From Roseburia rectibacter (lineage in GTDB: Bacteria; Bacillota; Clostridia; Lachnospirales; Lachnospiraceae), in assembly GCF_014287515.2 (NCBI RefSeq), contig NZ_CP092473.1, positions 2,259,001 to 2,323,000 on the forward strand: a DNA stretch of 64,000 nucleotides, written 5' to 3'. The translations under genes were made by a program, and so were the position numbers. Numbering within the stretch: the stretch's first letter is position 1; every line of letters starts with the position of its first letter. Below the pieces are notes generated by a model that was not told the DNA's origin, searched no databases, and was given only the letters and a program-made list of their open reading frames with translations. Below are positions 55,408 to 64,000 of this stretch, piece after piece.

Positions 55408-56268
55408 TTATGTATAAGCACTCATCTTTCTGCGCAGTATTTCAAGAAAACTCTCACTGCTTAATTTGCAGATCTTAGCCGTATCTTCTGCCCTGCGCAC
55501 CACAAAACGGTCACCAACTTCCAAACGCACTTTGCTGTCTCCGTCAAAGCTGACTTCTACCATCTCGTCTTTCTGCGACCGGCGCTTTCCAAGTTCTACG
55601 GTAACCTCCTCATCTGCACTGATCACAATACTTTTTGAACTTAGATTATGATCATTGATCGGTGTGATCAGCATCATCTGTGCCTTCGGATCCACGATCG
55701 GGCCACCCGCAGACATATTATACCCGGTTGAACCGGTCGGCGTCGATATAATAATTCCATCAGCGCGGAATGTATTCAGATACTCCCCATTGACATAAAC
55801 GATCAGATTTACTACCGAGAGTGCCCCGGTTCGGTGAATTACCACATCATTGAGTGCAATATCCGCAGACAGGATCTCTCCGTTTTTGATTCCATATCCA
55901 CCAAGCATCATCCGCTCCTCGACCATGTAATCATCTTTCATGAGTTTGTCAACTGCCTCAAATACATCCTTTTCTTCAAGTTCGCACAAATATCCTAATG
56001 TTCCAAGATTGACACCGATCAAAGGCAGCCTGCTCTTTACCAAAGCTGCTGCAGCCCGGATCAGCGTGCCATCCCCGCCAAGCACTAAAACGCCCTGTGT
56101 GTCCGCAGGAATGTTTTCTTTATGTGGTGCCGCCTCCCCCGGTGTCTCTCCATTACTGAAAAAAACACTGCAGAAACCACCTTTATTTTCGATATATTCT
56201 TTGATGCGGTTCGTCAGTCTTGCCTCTGCGTCCTTATAATAGTTTGTAATGATCAGAAAATTTTTCAT
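55408..56268 (-). CDS. nadK: NAD kinase
   Basis: 286 residues. VLGGDGTLIRAAAAL carries the GGDGT motif and SPTGSTGYNMSAGGPIV the NE/D-type substrate region. It makes NADP from NAD. Start immediately follows the tlyA stop by no gap (56268/56269). Confidence 0.95.
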   Translation of the reverse strand: MKNFLIITNYYKDAEARLTNRIKEYIENKGGFCSVFFSNGETPGEAAPHKENIPADTQGVLVLGGDGTLIRAAAALVKSRLPLIGVNLGTLGYLCELEEKDVFEAVDKLMKDDYMVEERMMLGGYGIKNGEILSADIALNDVVIHRTGALSVVNLIVYVNGEYLNTFRADGIIISTPTGSTGYNMSAGGPIVDPKAQMMLITPINDHNLSSKSIVISADEEVTVELGKRRSQKDEMVEVSFDGDSKVRLEVGDRFVVRRAEDTAKICKLSSESFLEILRRKMSAYT

Positions 56269-57081
56269 TTATTTATCCAGTTCCCCATGTGCAGCTTCTA
56301 CCACTTTTTGTACATCGACGTTTTCTTCCATGCCTGCCTGTTCCACATCCTGTTCTTTCTTTAAATGCACCAGATATTCAATATTTCCCTCCGGTCCCTT
56401 GATCGGCGAATATTCAAGATGAAGAACCGAAAATCCGATTGAAATGGCAAACAAAATAACTTTATCGATTACTTCCTCATGAACGGATTTGTCACGTACA
56501 ACACCTTTTTTTCCTACTTTTTCTCTTCCTGCTTCAAACTGTGGTTTGATAAGACAGACCATCTCACCACCATCTGCAAGCAGTTCTCTTGCCGGTCCAA
56601 GCACCTTTGTCAGTGAAATAAATGAGACATCAACCGATGCAAAATCCAGCACATCATCAATATCCTGTGGTGTCACATAACGGATATTTGTTTTTTCCAT
56701 ACAGACTACTCTCGGATCCTGCCTTAACTTCCATGCAAACTGACCATATCCGACATCAACAGAATATACCTTTTTTGCGCCATTTTGAAGCATACAGTCT
56801 GTAAATCCTCCGGTCGATGCCCCGATGTCCATACAGACCTTATCATTTAACTCTATATCAAAATGTGTCATTGCTTTTTCAAGTTTCAGACCACCTCTGC
56901 TCACATACTTTAACGTATTTCCTTTTATCTCGATCTTTGCTTCCGTATCAAACATGGAACCAGCCTTGTCCTCGCGCTCATTCTCTACGAACACATTGCC
57001 TTCCATGATCATTGTCTTCGCTTTCTCCCTGGACGGTGCCAGTCCTCTGTTTACCAACAGTAAATCCAATCTTTCTTTCAA
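56269..57081 (-). CDS. tlyA: TlyA-family rRNA methyltransferase (S4-FtsJ)
   Basis: 270 residues. N-terminal S4 RNA-binding domain (RLDLLLVNRGLAPSREKAK) followed by an FtsJ-like methyltransferase domain with KVCMDIGASTGGFTD (SAM-binding), VDVGYGQ and IKPQFEAGR. The family methylates 16S/23S rRNA ribose and was first named for haemolysin activity. Part of the dxs-tlyA-nadK-argR-recN block, 21 nt after dxs. Confidence 0.93.
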   Translation of the reverse strand: MKERLDLLLVNRGLAPSREKAKTMIMEGNVFVENEREDKAGSMFDTEAKIEIKGNTLKYVSRGGLKLEKAMTHFDIELNDKVCMDIGASTGGFTDCMLQNGAKKVYSVDVGYGQFAWKLRQDPRVVCMEKTNIRYVTPQDIDDVLDFASVDVSFISLTKVLGPARELLADGGEMVCLIKPQFEAGREKVGKKGVVRDKSVHEEVIDKVILFAISIGFSVLHLEYSPIKGPEGNIEYLVHLKKEQDVEQAGMEENVDVQKVVEAAHGELDK

Positions 57082-57102
57082 TGAATCTGTATCCTTTCTG
57101 CC

Positions 57103-58968
57103 TTATAATGGATGATAAACTTCTTTGATCCGTTTTAATATAGTATCCGCATCAATACAAACTTCGTGGTAGAGAATATCAACATTTCCATGCTCCACAT
57201 ACTCATCCGGAATCGCAATGTTGAGTACATTCACATAAATCCCCTGTTCATTATAGAACCTTGTAATATGTTCTCCAAAGCCGCCATTTATGACATTCTC
57301 TTCCATAGTGACTATAAGTGTATGTTTTGATGCAGCTTCCATTAACATCTGTGTATCTAATGGTTTCGCAAAACGGGCATTGATAAGACTTGCCGGAATC
57401 CCTTCTTCCTTTAATGCCGCATGCACAGTCTCGGCCGTCTTAACCATTGATCCTAACGCCACAAGTGCAATCTCCGATTCGCGGTAAATCCATTCGCTTC
57501 TGCCAACGGATATCGGCTGCCTGTATTCTTTCAGTCCGTCATATGCCTCTCCCCGCGGATATCTTACCGCAACCGGCGTTGGAAAATCAACGGCATATTT
57601 GATCATATCAGAAAGCTCCCATTTGTTTTTTGGCGCCATGATCGTCATATTCGGAATCGTAGACAGGTAAGATATATCAAAAATACCCTGATGCGTCTCT
57701 CCATCACTGCCTACAAGCCCTGCCCGGTCAATTGCAAAAACAACCGGCAGATTCTGAATACACACATCATGCAGAATCTGATCATAGGCACGCTGCAGGA
57801 AAGATGAATATACCGCAAATATCGGTTTCAATCCCGCTGCTGCAAGTCCGGCAGCAAATGTGACTGCATGCTCCTCCGCAATTCCGACATCAAAGAAACG
57901 ATCCGGGAACATATTATGAAACCGTTTCAGACCCGTACCATCCGTCATTGCCGCCGTAATAGCTACTACTTTTTCATCGCGGTCACCGAGTTTGCGCATC
58001 ACAGTCGAAAAAATATCTGTGTAATTTGCTTTTACTCTCGGTCGGCTTGGCAATCCGGTTTCAATATCAAACGGCTCTGTCCCATGAAATCTTGCCGGAT
58101 GACGTTCTGCCGGCAGATACCCTGCACCTTTATGCGTCAGGACATGCACCATAACCGGTCCTTCAATATTAGATGCTTCTTTCAGCAGCCGCAATATTCC
58201 CTTCATATCACTGCCATCAACAGGGCCTAAATAAATAATTCCCATCTCTTCAAAAAGCATGCCCGGAATAAACAGTTGTTTGATCCCGCTTTTCGTCTTC
58301 CGGATTCTCTCTACCATTTTATTTCCATAAACCGGAATCTTATTCAGGGAATTCATGACACCCATTTTCAGATCCAGATAAGCGTCTGCTGTACGGAAAC
58401 CGGATAAATAGGTTGAAAGTCCTCCGACATTTTCAGAAATAGACATATTGTTATCATTCAGCACAATAATAAAATTTGTTTTCAGCTGTGCCGCATTATT
58501 TAAAGCCTCAAAAGCCATACCTCCGGTCAGTGCCCCGTCTCCGATTACAGATACTACTTTGTAGTCCTCGCCCGAAATTTCTCTGGCATGGGCATAGCCA
58601 AGTCCTGCCGAAATTGAAGTAGAACTGTGTCCCGTATCAAAACAGTCACAATCACTCTCTTTTCTTTTGGGGAAACCGCTCATCCCGCCATATTTGCGGA
58701 GTGTATCAAAGTTATCCTTCCTCCCTGTCAGAAGTTTATGCGTGTAAGACTGATGACCAACATCCCAGATCAGCTTGTCCTTTGGCAGATCTAAAAACAG
58801 ATGAAGTGCCATAGTAAGCTCTACAACCCCCAGATTCGATGCTAAATGTCCACCGGTAACCGATATTTTCTGAATTAAAAATTCGCGGATCTCATCCGCT
58901 AATATCGCCAACTCTTCCTCACTGAGTTCTTTGATATCATTTTCTTTTTTTATTTTTTCCAATATCAT
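57103..58968 (-). CDS. dxs: 1-deoxy-D-xylulose-5-phosphate synthase
   Basis: 621 residues. Thiamine-diphosphate motif GDGALTGGMAFEALNNA with a later NDNNMSIS; DVGHQSYTHKLLTGR near residue 70; and the transketolase C-half with AEEHAVTFAAGLA. First enzyme of the MEP isoprenoid pathway. Upstream is ispA, separated by 82 nt that hold a palindromic repeat. Confidence 0.96.
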   Translation of the reverse strand: MILEKIKKENDIKELSEEELAILADEIREFLIQKISVTGGHLASNLGVVELTMALHLFLDLPKDKLIWDVGHQSYTHKLLTGRKDNFDTLRKYGGMSGFPKRKESDCDCFDTGHSSTSISAGLGYAHAREISGEDYKVVSVIGDGALTGGMAFEALNNAAQLKTNFIIVLNDNNMSISENVGGLSTYLSGFRTADAYLDLKMGVMNSLNKIPVYGNKMVERIRKTKSGIKQLFIPGMLFEEMGIIYLGPVDGSDMKGILRLLKEASNIEGPVMVHVLTHKGAGYLPAERHPARFHGTEPFDIETGLPSRPRVKANYTDIFSTVMRKLGDRDEKVVAITAAMTDGTGLKRFHNMFPDRFFDVGIAEEHAVTFAAGLAAAGLKPIFAVYSSFLQRAYDQILHDVCIQNLPVVFAIDRAGLVGSDGETHQGIFDISYLSTIPNMTIMAPKNKWELSDMIKYAVDFPTPVAVRYPRGEAYDGLKEYRQPISVGRSEWIYRESEIALVALGSMVKTAETVHAALKEEGIPASLINARFAKPLDTQMLMEAASKHTLIVTMEENVINGGFGEHITRFYNEQGIYVNVLNIAIPDEYVEHGNVDILYHEVCIDADTILKRIKEVYHPL

Positions 58969-59021
58969 ACTGACTTCCTCTGTTTCCCGGTTCTCTTTTC
59001 GTACCGACTATTATTCCTGAC

Positions 59022-59052
59022 AATAGAATGTTCACAGAGCGGACATTCTATT
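59022..59052 (-). repeat. Dispersed palindromic element, copy 2
   Basis: Minus-strand arms AATAGAATGT and ACATTCTATT (59022-59031 with 59043-59052), overlapping the ispA stop codon. With the 10192-10226 element read on its own strand it shares the arms and 9 of 13 loop bases, so the two are one family in opposite orientation. No T-run. Confidence 0.75.
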
Positions 59053-59941
59053 ATTTCTCACGCGAGATCAGATAACGCAATAATTCTGTCAGGAATTCAT
59101 TTTTTACAACAAGTGTTTCCATCTGTGCAATCGCCTGTTCTGAAAGGTCTGCAACGTCCCTTCCTGCTTTCTCGATACCCTCATACGTCACATACGTACT
59201 CTTGTGATTTTTTTCATCACTGCCGATCGGTTTTCCAAGTACTTCCATCGTACTTATCACATCAAGAATATCGTCCTGTATCTGAAATGCCAGACCGACT
59301 TTAGATGCCACTTCTTCCACGATCTTTTGCTCATTTCCGGTTGCTCCTGCAAGAACGGCTCCGATCATCATAGATGCCTCGATCAGTGCACTCGTCTTGA
59401 GACGATAGATAAAATCAAGTTTCTCTTTTGTCATATCGCAGGTGTTTTCCGACTCTACATCCACAGTCTGACCGCCAACCATTCCATAAATTCCCGCTTT
59501 TGCAGATAAAATACGGATTGCTTTTCCAATTCCCGGATTCTGTGGTTCGATGTCAAGTGCCTTTGTTGCTGTCTCAAATGCATATGTTAAAAGGGCATCC
59601 CCGGCGAGGATCGCCATCGCCTCCCCATACACCACATGTGTTGTCTTCTTGCCGCGGCGGTATTCGTCATTGTCCATCGCCGGCAGATCATCATGCACCA
59701 GTGAGTATGTATGTATCATCTCGATCGCTGCCATAAACGGCTCGATCACTTTTGACCTTCCGCCAAACAGCCGGTAAGTCTCTAACATCAGAATCGGCCG
59801 TAATCTTTTTCCTCCTGCAAGAAAACTGTAATTCATAGCTTCGATCACCGTTTTCTGATATCCTTCCTCTTTTGGCAGATAGGAACTTATGATCTGTTCT
59901 GCCTCATCCGTATGTCTGCCTATTTCCGCTTTGATATCCAT
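59051..59941 (-). CDS. ispA: Polyprenyl (farnesyl) diphosphate synthase
   Basis: 296 residues. First Asp-rich motif HDDLPAMDNDEYRRG and second motif QIQDDILDVISTMEVLGKPIG, with GGKRLRPILML. It builds farnesyl diphosphate for cell-wall lipid and quinone precursors. Its stop lies in a palindromic repeat. Follows xseB by 29 nt. Confidence 0.94.
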   Translation of the reverse strand: MDIKAEIGRHTDEAEQIISSYLPKEEGYQKTVIEAMNYSFLAGGKRLRPILMLETYRLFGGRSKVIEPFMAAIEMIHTYSLVHDDLPAMDNDEYRRGKKTTHVVYGEAMAILAGDALLTYAFETATKALDIEPQNPGIGKAIRILSAKAGIYGMVGGQTVDVESENTCDMTKEKLDFIYRLKTSALIEASMMIGAVLAGATGNEQKIVEEVASKVGLAFQIQDDILDVISTMEVLGKPIGSDEKNHKSTYVTYEGIEKAGRDVADLSEQAIAQMETLVVKNEFLTELLRYLISREK

Positions 59942-59970
59942 ATCTGCTCCTCCATATGCACCGTCTGTAT

Positions 59971-60189
59971 TTAAAAATCTTCCAGTTCACCTTTTGCGTT
60001 TAAAATCTGCATCTTTTTCTCTACAGTGTCTAACATCACATTACATTCTTTTAATTTCTCCACACCGCTCTGATACAGTAAAAATGACTGTTCCAATGAA
60101 ATTTCCGGCTGTTCCATCTGTTTTAAAATATCCTCAAGCTCTGCAAAGTTATCTTCGAGTGCAGGCTTGTTTTTTGTCTCATCACTCAT
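59971..60189 (-). CDS. xseB: Exodeoxyribonuclease VII small subunit
   Basis: 72 residues, with FAELEDILKQMEQPEISLEQSFLLYQSGVEKL, the XseB pattern; all helical. Partner of XseA; together they digest single-stranded DNA. Its start overlaps the xseA end by 8 nt. Confidence 0.93.
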   Translation of the reverse strand: MSDETKNKPALEDNFAELEDILKQMEQPEISLEQSFLLYQSGVEKLKECNVMLDTVEKKMQILNAKGELEDF

Positions 60190-61384
60190 GCAAAACCTCC
60201 GTTACCTCTGCTTCTAATGCACCTTTTAAAAGACGGATCTTTACGTGATCACCTGTTTTTATACCTTCTGTATCTGTCAGCGTATGCCCATTTTGATCCG
60301 TCACATAAGAATATCCCTGTGCAAGTTTTTTGACCGGCGATACGCCTTCTAATCTTTCTGAAAGTAATGCCAGTCTGTGCCTGCGCAGTTCGATCATATG
60401 TTCCATACAGTTTCTTAACTGTTCTTCCAGATCCATGGCATATTTTCGTTTTTCACGCAGCTGCCCCTCCGGGCTCAGATAAGAAAGTCTGTCTGATGCA
60501 TGTTTTAATTCTTTTCGCATCTGCTGCACACGCTGCATATTTAAAAGGAACATTCTGTCTTTTATTTCATCCAGCCTTCCTGCCACTGTTGCATAGTCAA
60601 ACACCGCAAGTTCTGCAGCCGCTGACGGTGTCGGTGCACGAAGATCTGCCACAAAGTCTGCGATCGTCCAGTCTGTCTCATGACCAACCGCTGAGATAAT
60701 TGGTGTTTTACACTCAAAGATAGCACGCGCCACTTCTTCCTCATTGAATGCCCACAGATCCTCAATCGAGCCACCGCCCCTGCCGACGATCATAACATCC
60801 ACACCAAGTGCATCTAAGGCATGGATGCCATTTATAATGCTTTCGGCTGCACCATCTCCCTGCACCAGTGCAGGATATAAAATAAGCTGAACGAACGGGT
60901 TGCGCCTCGCAGAAATATTGCGGATATCCTGCACGGCTGCACCGGTCGGTGCTGTCACCACACCGATCTTCATTGCGTATGATGGGATTGGCTGTTTATA
61001 TTCGGCAGCAAACATTCCCATCTCTTCTAATTCCTGTTTTAATGCTTCAAACTTCTGATAAAGGTTTCCGGCTCCATCCAGTTCGATCTCTCTAGCATAG
61101 ATCTGATACTTTCCATCGCGTTCATACACTTCCACCGAACCGGTCACTACAACCTGGTCGCCCTCTTTCATCTGAAACTTCAGACCTTTTCTGCTTCCTG
61201 CAAACATTACCGCATTCAGTGTTCCAGCTGCGTCCTTGATCGTAAAATAAATGTGCCCGGAGGTATGATATTTGCAATTCGACACCTCACCTTTTACACT
61301 AATCCTCTGTAACATAAAATCCTGGGCAAACATATTCTTGATATATGTATTGACCTGCCCTACGGAATATACGTTTTTCATCAT
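60182..61384 (-). CDS. xseA: Exodeoxyribonuclease VII large subunit
   Basis: 400 residues. N-terminal OB-fold with VKGEVSNCKYHTSGHIYFTIKD, then the catalytic core with GVVTAPTGAAVQDI, IVGRGGGSIEDLWAFNEE and SAVGHETDWTIADFVADLRAPTP-type segment, and a coiled-coil C-terminus. The start overlaps the nusB stop as ATGA. Forms exonuclease VII with XseB. Confidence 0.95.
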   Translation of the reverse strand: MMKNVYSVGQVNTYIKNMFAQDFMLQRISVKGEVSNCKYHTSGHIYFTIKDAAGTLNAVMFAGSRKGLKFQMKEGDQVVVTGSVEVYERDGKYQIYAREIELDGAGNLYQKFEALKQELEEMGMFAAEYKQPIPSYAMKIGVVTAPTGAAVQDIRNISARRNPFVQLILYPALVQGDGAAESIINGIHALDALGVDVMIVGRGGGSIEDLWAFNEEEVARAIFECKTPIISAVGHETDWTIADFVADLRAPTPSAAAELAVFDYATVAGRLDEIKDRMFLLNMQRVQQMRKELKHASDRLSYLSPEGQLREKRKYAMDLEEQLRNCMEHMIELRRHRLALLSERLEGVSPVKKLAQGYSYVTDQNGHTLTDTEGIKTGDHVKIRLLKGALEAEVTEVLHE

Positions 61385-61794
61385 ACCAGTTTTGCCAGTA
61401 CACCGTTTACAAATGAAGGTGAATTATCTGTACCATACATTTTTGCAAGTTCCACAGCCTCATTGATCGCAACTTTTGCAGGAACATCTTCCTCATACAG
61501 CATCTCATACACAGCAAGACGGATCAGTGTCAGATCTACTTTTCCCATTCTTCCTGTCTTCCAGCCTTCGGAGACCTCATTGATCTTTGCATCGATCTCC
61601 CCGATCTTTTCGGAAATCTTTTCTACTTTATCAAAAATATATGTCTTGTCTTTTTCTTTCCAGTCACAGGCATCATCCTCGCACAGCGAAAGCTGCTCTG
61701 ACATTTCCTCCTGATTATAAAATTCCACACGGAACAGCATTTTAAAAACCTGCTCTCTTATCTCTCTTCTGGTCATATTGTTTTCTTCTGTCAT
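61381..61794 (-). CDS. nusB: Transcription antitermination factor NusB
   Basis: 137 residues, helical. RREIREQVFKMLFRVEF and AVYEMLYEEDVPAKVAINEAVELAKMYG are NusB signatures. The first ATG has AAAGG with no spacing, so the second ATG (61774-61776, MTRREIREQ) may be the true start. It aids rRNA antitermination. First gene of the xseA-xseB-ispA-dxs run. Confidence 0.93.
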   Translation of the reverse strand: MTEENNMTRREIREQVFKMLFRVEFYNQEEMSEQLSLCEDDACDWKEKDKTYIFDKVEKISEKIGEIDAKINEVSEGWKTGRMGKVDLTLIRLAVYEMLYEEDVPAKVAINEAVELAKMYGTDNSPSFVNGVLAKLV

Positions 61795-61820
61795 CCTTTC
61801 TAATTATAATTTTTACGCAT

Positions 61821-61860
61821 AAGGAAAAAGGATGTCGCTTAAGACACCCTCTTTTCCTTA
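61821..61860 (-). terminator. Hairpin between Asp23 gene and nusB
   Basis: Minus-strand AAGGAAAAGAGGGTGTC pairs with GACATCCTTTTTCCTT (one bulge), 6-nt loop, 8 nt after the Asp23 gene stop. Likely terminates that gene; the T-run is inside the arm. Confidence 0.65.
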
Positions 61861-61868
61861 GAATAGCA

Positions 61869-62246
61869 TTATTTATTATTGCCCATGTCCACGCTTGCGA
61901 TACGGATGTTCACTACGGATACTTCAAGTCCTGTCATATTTTCAATCGCATTTTTTACTCTGTCCTGTACTTTGGCTGATACTTCCGGAATTGAATAACC
62001 ATAAGAGATATTCAGCGCAACGTCTACATTGACGGTTCCCTCAAGCACCTCTACGCGAATGCCTTTGGAAAGATTCTTCATGCCAAGCTTACTAACAAGT
62101 TCATTTGTAATGTTGCCAGCCATGGAACCTACCCCTTCAACCTCAGTAGCGGCAAGCCCTGCAATGATGGCAACTACCTCATCTGCTATCTTCACTTCTC
62201 CCAAATTACCATCCTTTATTTTAAATGTTTTTCTATCCTCACCCAT
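61869..62246 (-). CDS. Asp23/Gls24-family envelope stress protein
   Basis: 125 residues; GGAGG lies upstream of the ATG. VKIADEVVAIIAGLAATEVEGV, SYGYSIPEVSAKVQDRVKNAIE and VSVVNIRIASV follow the Asp23 (YqhY/YloU-like) pattern. In Firmicutes these proteins sit near accBC/nusB and help with envelope stress or lipid balance; here it precedes nusB as YqhY does. Exact role is inferred from position. Confidence 0.9.
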   Translation of the reverse strand: MGEDRKTFKIKDGNLGEVKIADEVVAIIAGLAATEVEGVGSMAGNITNELVSKLGMKNLSKGIRVEVLEGTVNVDVALNISYGYSIPEVSAKVQDRVKNAIENMTGLEVSVVNIRIASVDMGNNK

Positions 62247-62279
62247 CGCTAATTGCCTCCTAAGTGATATTATGAGTCT

Positions 62280-62308
62280 ATTATAACAGACTATTCTTAT
62301 TTTGGAAA
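62280..62308 (-). promoter_or_regulatory. Promoter of Asp23-family gene
   Basis: Minus-strand TTTCCA (62303-62308), 17-nt spacer, perfect TATAAT (62280-62285), about 34 nt before the ATG. Confidence 0.6.
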
Positions 62309-62369
62309 CTAAAATTTGTATAAAACTGTGGAGTGAACTGTGAAGTAGTTTTATCAGCCTCTCCTTCTT

Positions 62370-62510
62370 TTAAATCAGTTTGATATATGCATCTAGCTGC
62401 TCTTCTTCCAATTCAGCCACTAAATCTGTGAATCGTTCAAGTTCTCGGGAGTTTGACACATTGAAATGCAAAAACGTACCGCAAAGCCTTGAAATAGACT
62501 TATTTTTTTG
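62370..62510 (-). pseudogene. Possible C-terminal remnant of a gene next to the transposase
   Basis: In the 272-base stretch 62309-62580 the only coding-like signal is a minus-strand open frame ending at TAA 62370-62372. Its product ends NSRELERFTDLVAELEEEQL-DAYIKLI and has no start codon or ribosome site inside the window. A gene cut by insertion of the neighbouring IS would look like this, but the frame is only about 45 codons and is not recognised. Confidence 0.3.
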
Positions 62511-62580
62511 TCAAATTTTTATTTTTATTATATAGTAATATTTGGTGATATGTTGTATAATGGTGACAGAGGTGATTATT

Positions 62581-64000
62581 GTGCGTATAACAACATCAAA
62601 ATCAAAAAATTCTGAGTCCTTTTACATCACTCAGTCCTATACAAATGCCAATGGGAAAAGTACTTCCAAAACCATCCGAAAATTAGGTACATTAGCTGAA
62701 TTATCAGCGCAGCTCCACACGGATCGTGACGGAGTTGTTGAATGGGCAAATGAACAGGCTCGTCTTGAAACACTGAAATATAAAAGTGAAAAAGAGGATG
62801 CTACTGTCATGATCCCATTTCATTCCAACAGACTCATGGACTATAATAAGCAGAAACTTTTTTCTGGCGGATATCTTTTTCTTCAGTCTATTTACTATGG
62901 ACTTAAGCTCGATTCTGTCTGCCGAAAAATCAAAAGCCGACATAAATTCGAGTATGATCTTAATGCGATTTTATCTGATTTAATTTATACAAGAGTTCTA
63001 GAACCTTCCAGCAAAAGTTCTTCTTTCCGAGCAGCAAAACAGTTCCTTGAGCCTCCCACTTATGAACTTCATGATGTGTACCGAGCTCTTTCTGTTCTTG
63101 CTTCTGAAATGGATTTTATTCAATCAGAAGTTTATAAAAATAGCTTTTTTCTCGGTGACAGAATGGATCGGATCCTTTATTATGATTGCACAAACTACTA
63201 CTTTGAAATCGAACAGGAAAATGGAGATAAAAAATACGGAAAAAGCAAAGAGCACCGTCCGAATTCCATTATTCAAATGGGTCTCTTTACGGATGGTGAC
63301 GGAATACCTTTGGCTTTCTCACTCTTTCCTGGAAACCAAAATGAGCAGAAATCCTTAAAACCTTTAGAAACAAAGATTCTCCAACAATTCGGCTGTGATA
63401 AGTTTATCTATTGCAGTGACGCCGGACTTGCTTCTGAGGATAACCGTGTTCTTAATCACATGGGACAAAGGGCATTTATTGTCACTCAGTCCATCAAAAA
63501 GCTGCCTGCTGAAGACCGGGCATGGGCTTTAAAGAAAACTGGCTTTAAACGTCTCTCAGATGATAAACCTGTTGACCTCACAAAACTGACAGATGATGAC
63601 AAGAACCAGCTTTATTATAAAGACGAACCATTTACAACAAAAAAACTGGATCAAAGATTGATCATAACCTACTCCCCTAAATATGCCGCTTATCAGAAAT
63701 CCATCCGTGCGGAGCAGATCTGTCGGGCAGAAAAAATGGTTGCAAATGGCTCTCTAAAAAAACAGCGCAAAAATCCAAATGATCCTGCAAGATTTGTAAA
63801 TAAGGTAGCTGTAACCAACGAAGGAGAAAAAGCTAATATCCACTATTATCTCGATACGGATAAGATTGCTGAAGAAGAAATGTATGACGGGCTTTATGCG
63901 GTATGTACAGACCTGCTTGATGATAACGTTGCAGATATCTTAAAAGTCAGTGAAGGAAGATGGCAGATTGAAGACTGTTTCAGAACTATGAAAACAGACT
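62581..64000 (+). mobile_element. IS1634-like transposase, N-terminal part (cut by window end)
   Basis: GTG at 62581 follows GAGGTG at 7 nt and the frame stays open for 473 codons to the window end. DDE-type layout of the IS4/IS1634 superfamily: YYDCTNYYFE (first Asp), IYCSDAGLASEDNRVL (second Asp) and GRWQIEDCFRTMKTD (Glu). Also GKSKEHRPNSIIQMGLF. IRs and target duplications are not visible here because the right end is missing. The left end probably lies between 62480 and 62580. Confidence 0.9.

Overview
The window looks like the chromosome of a spore-forming, anaerobic gut Lachnospiraceae (Roseburia/Agathobacter/Eubacterium-like). Pointers are the AT-rich Firmicutes-style DNA with strong GGAGG ribosome sites, spo0A and spoIVB, the clostridial gene order nusB-xseA-xseB-ispA-dxs-tlyA-nadK-argR-recN-spoIVB-spo0A, a leucine T-box before leuS, the GGGtGRT/NifU-like pair of anaerobes, and a GH112 phosphorylase locus typical of Lachnospiraceae that use mucin or milk glycans. 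Species cannot be fixed from sequence alone. Most genes are on the minus strand.

Region 1 (1-7132) is a glycan operon read leftwards. It holds a GH112 galactosyl-HexNAc phosphorylase, a solute-binding lipoprotein, two ABC permeases, a small SurA-like helical protein and the start of a right-handed beta-helix protein cut by the window edge. A divergent AraC regulator flanks it. The last two genes resemble the two parts of a GH136-type lacto-N-biosidase, so the operon may import and split lacto-N-tetraose or lacto-N-biose/galacto-N-biose.

Region 2 (7133-16606) is branched-chain amino-acid metabolism: leuCD with a divergent LysR regulator, leuS under a leucine T-box with a MATE exporter directly behind it, and ilvN-ilvC. 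It is rich in small repeats: a 57-bp tandem duplication at the MATE 3' end, a multiplied Shine-Dalgarno block before leuS, and a short palindrome that recurs near 59 kb. Region 3 (16607-30509) carries a YhgE/Pip membrane operon, a YolD/Y-family polymerase pair behind a LexA-like box, an MNT/HEPT toxin-antitoxin pair, the GGGtGRT pair, a chemoreceptor with a YARHG lipoprotein, and a hexapeptide acyltransferase-like protein.

Region 4 (30686-41863) has a topoisomerase III with five zinc-ribbon repeats, asd, argH, queH, a CgeB-like glycosyltransferase, a small membrane protein, an SGNH hydrolase and uridine kinase. Region 5 (41981-49284) has tRNA-Thr(CGU), an XRE-cupin regulator with an operator palindrome, potABCD preceded by a coupled 14-codon leader ORF, a DUF5688 protein and glgA. 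Region 6 (49378-62308) is the conserved sporulation/isoprenoid/DNA-repair block, with a TPR-GGDEF diguanylate cyclase placed between spoIVB and spo0A. The right end (62370-64000) is an IS1634-like transposase running off the window beside what may be the tail of a broken gene.
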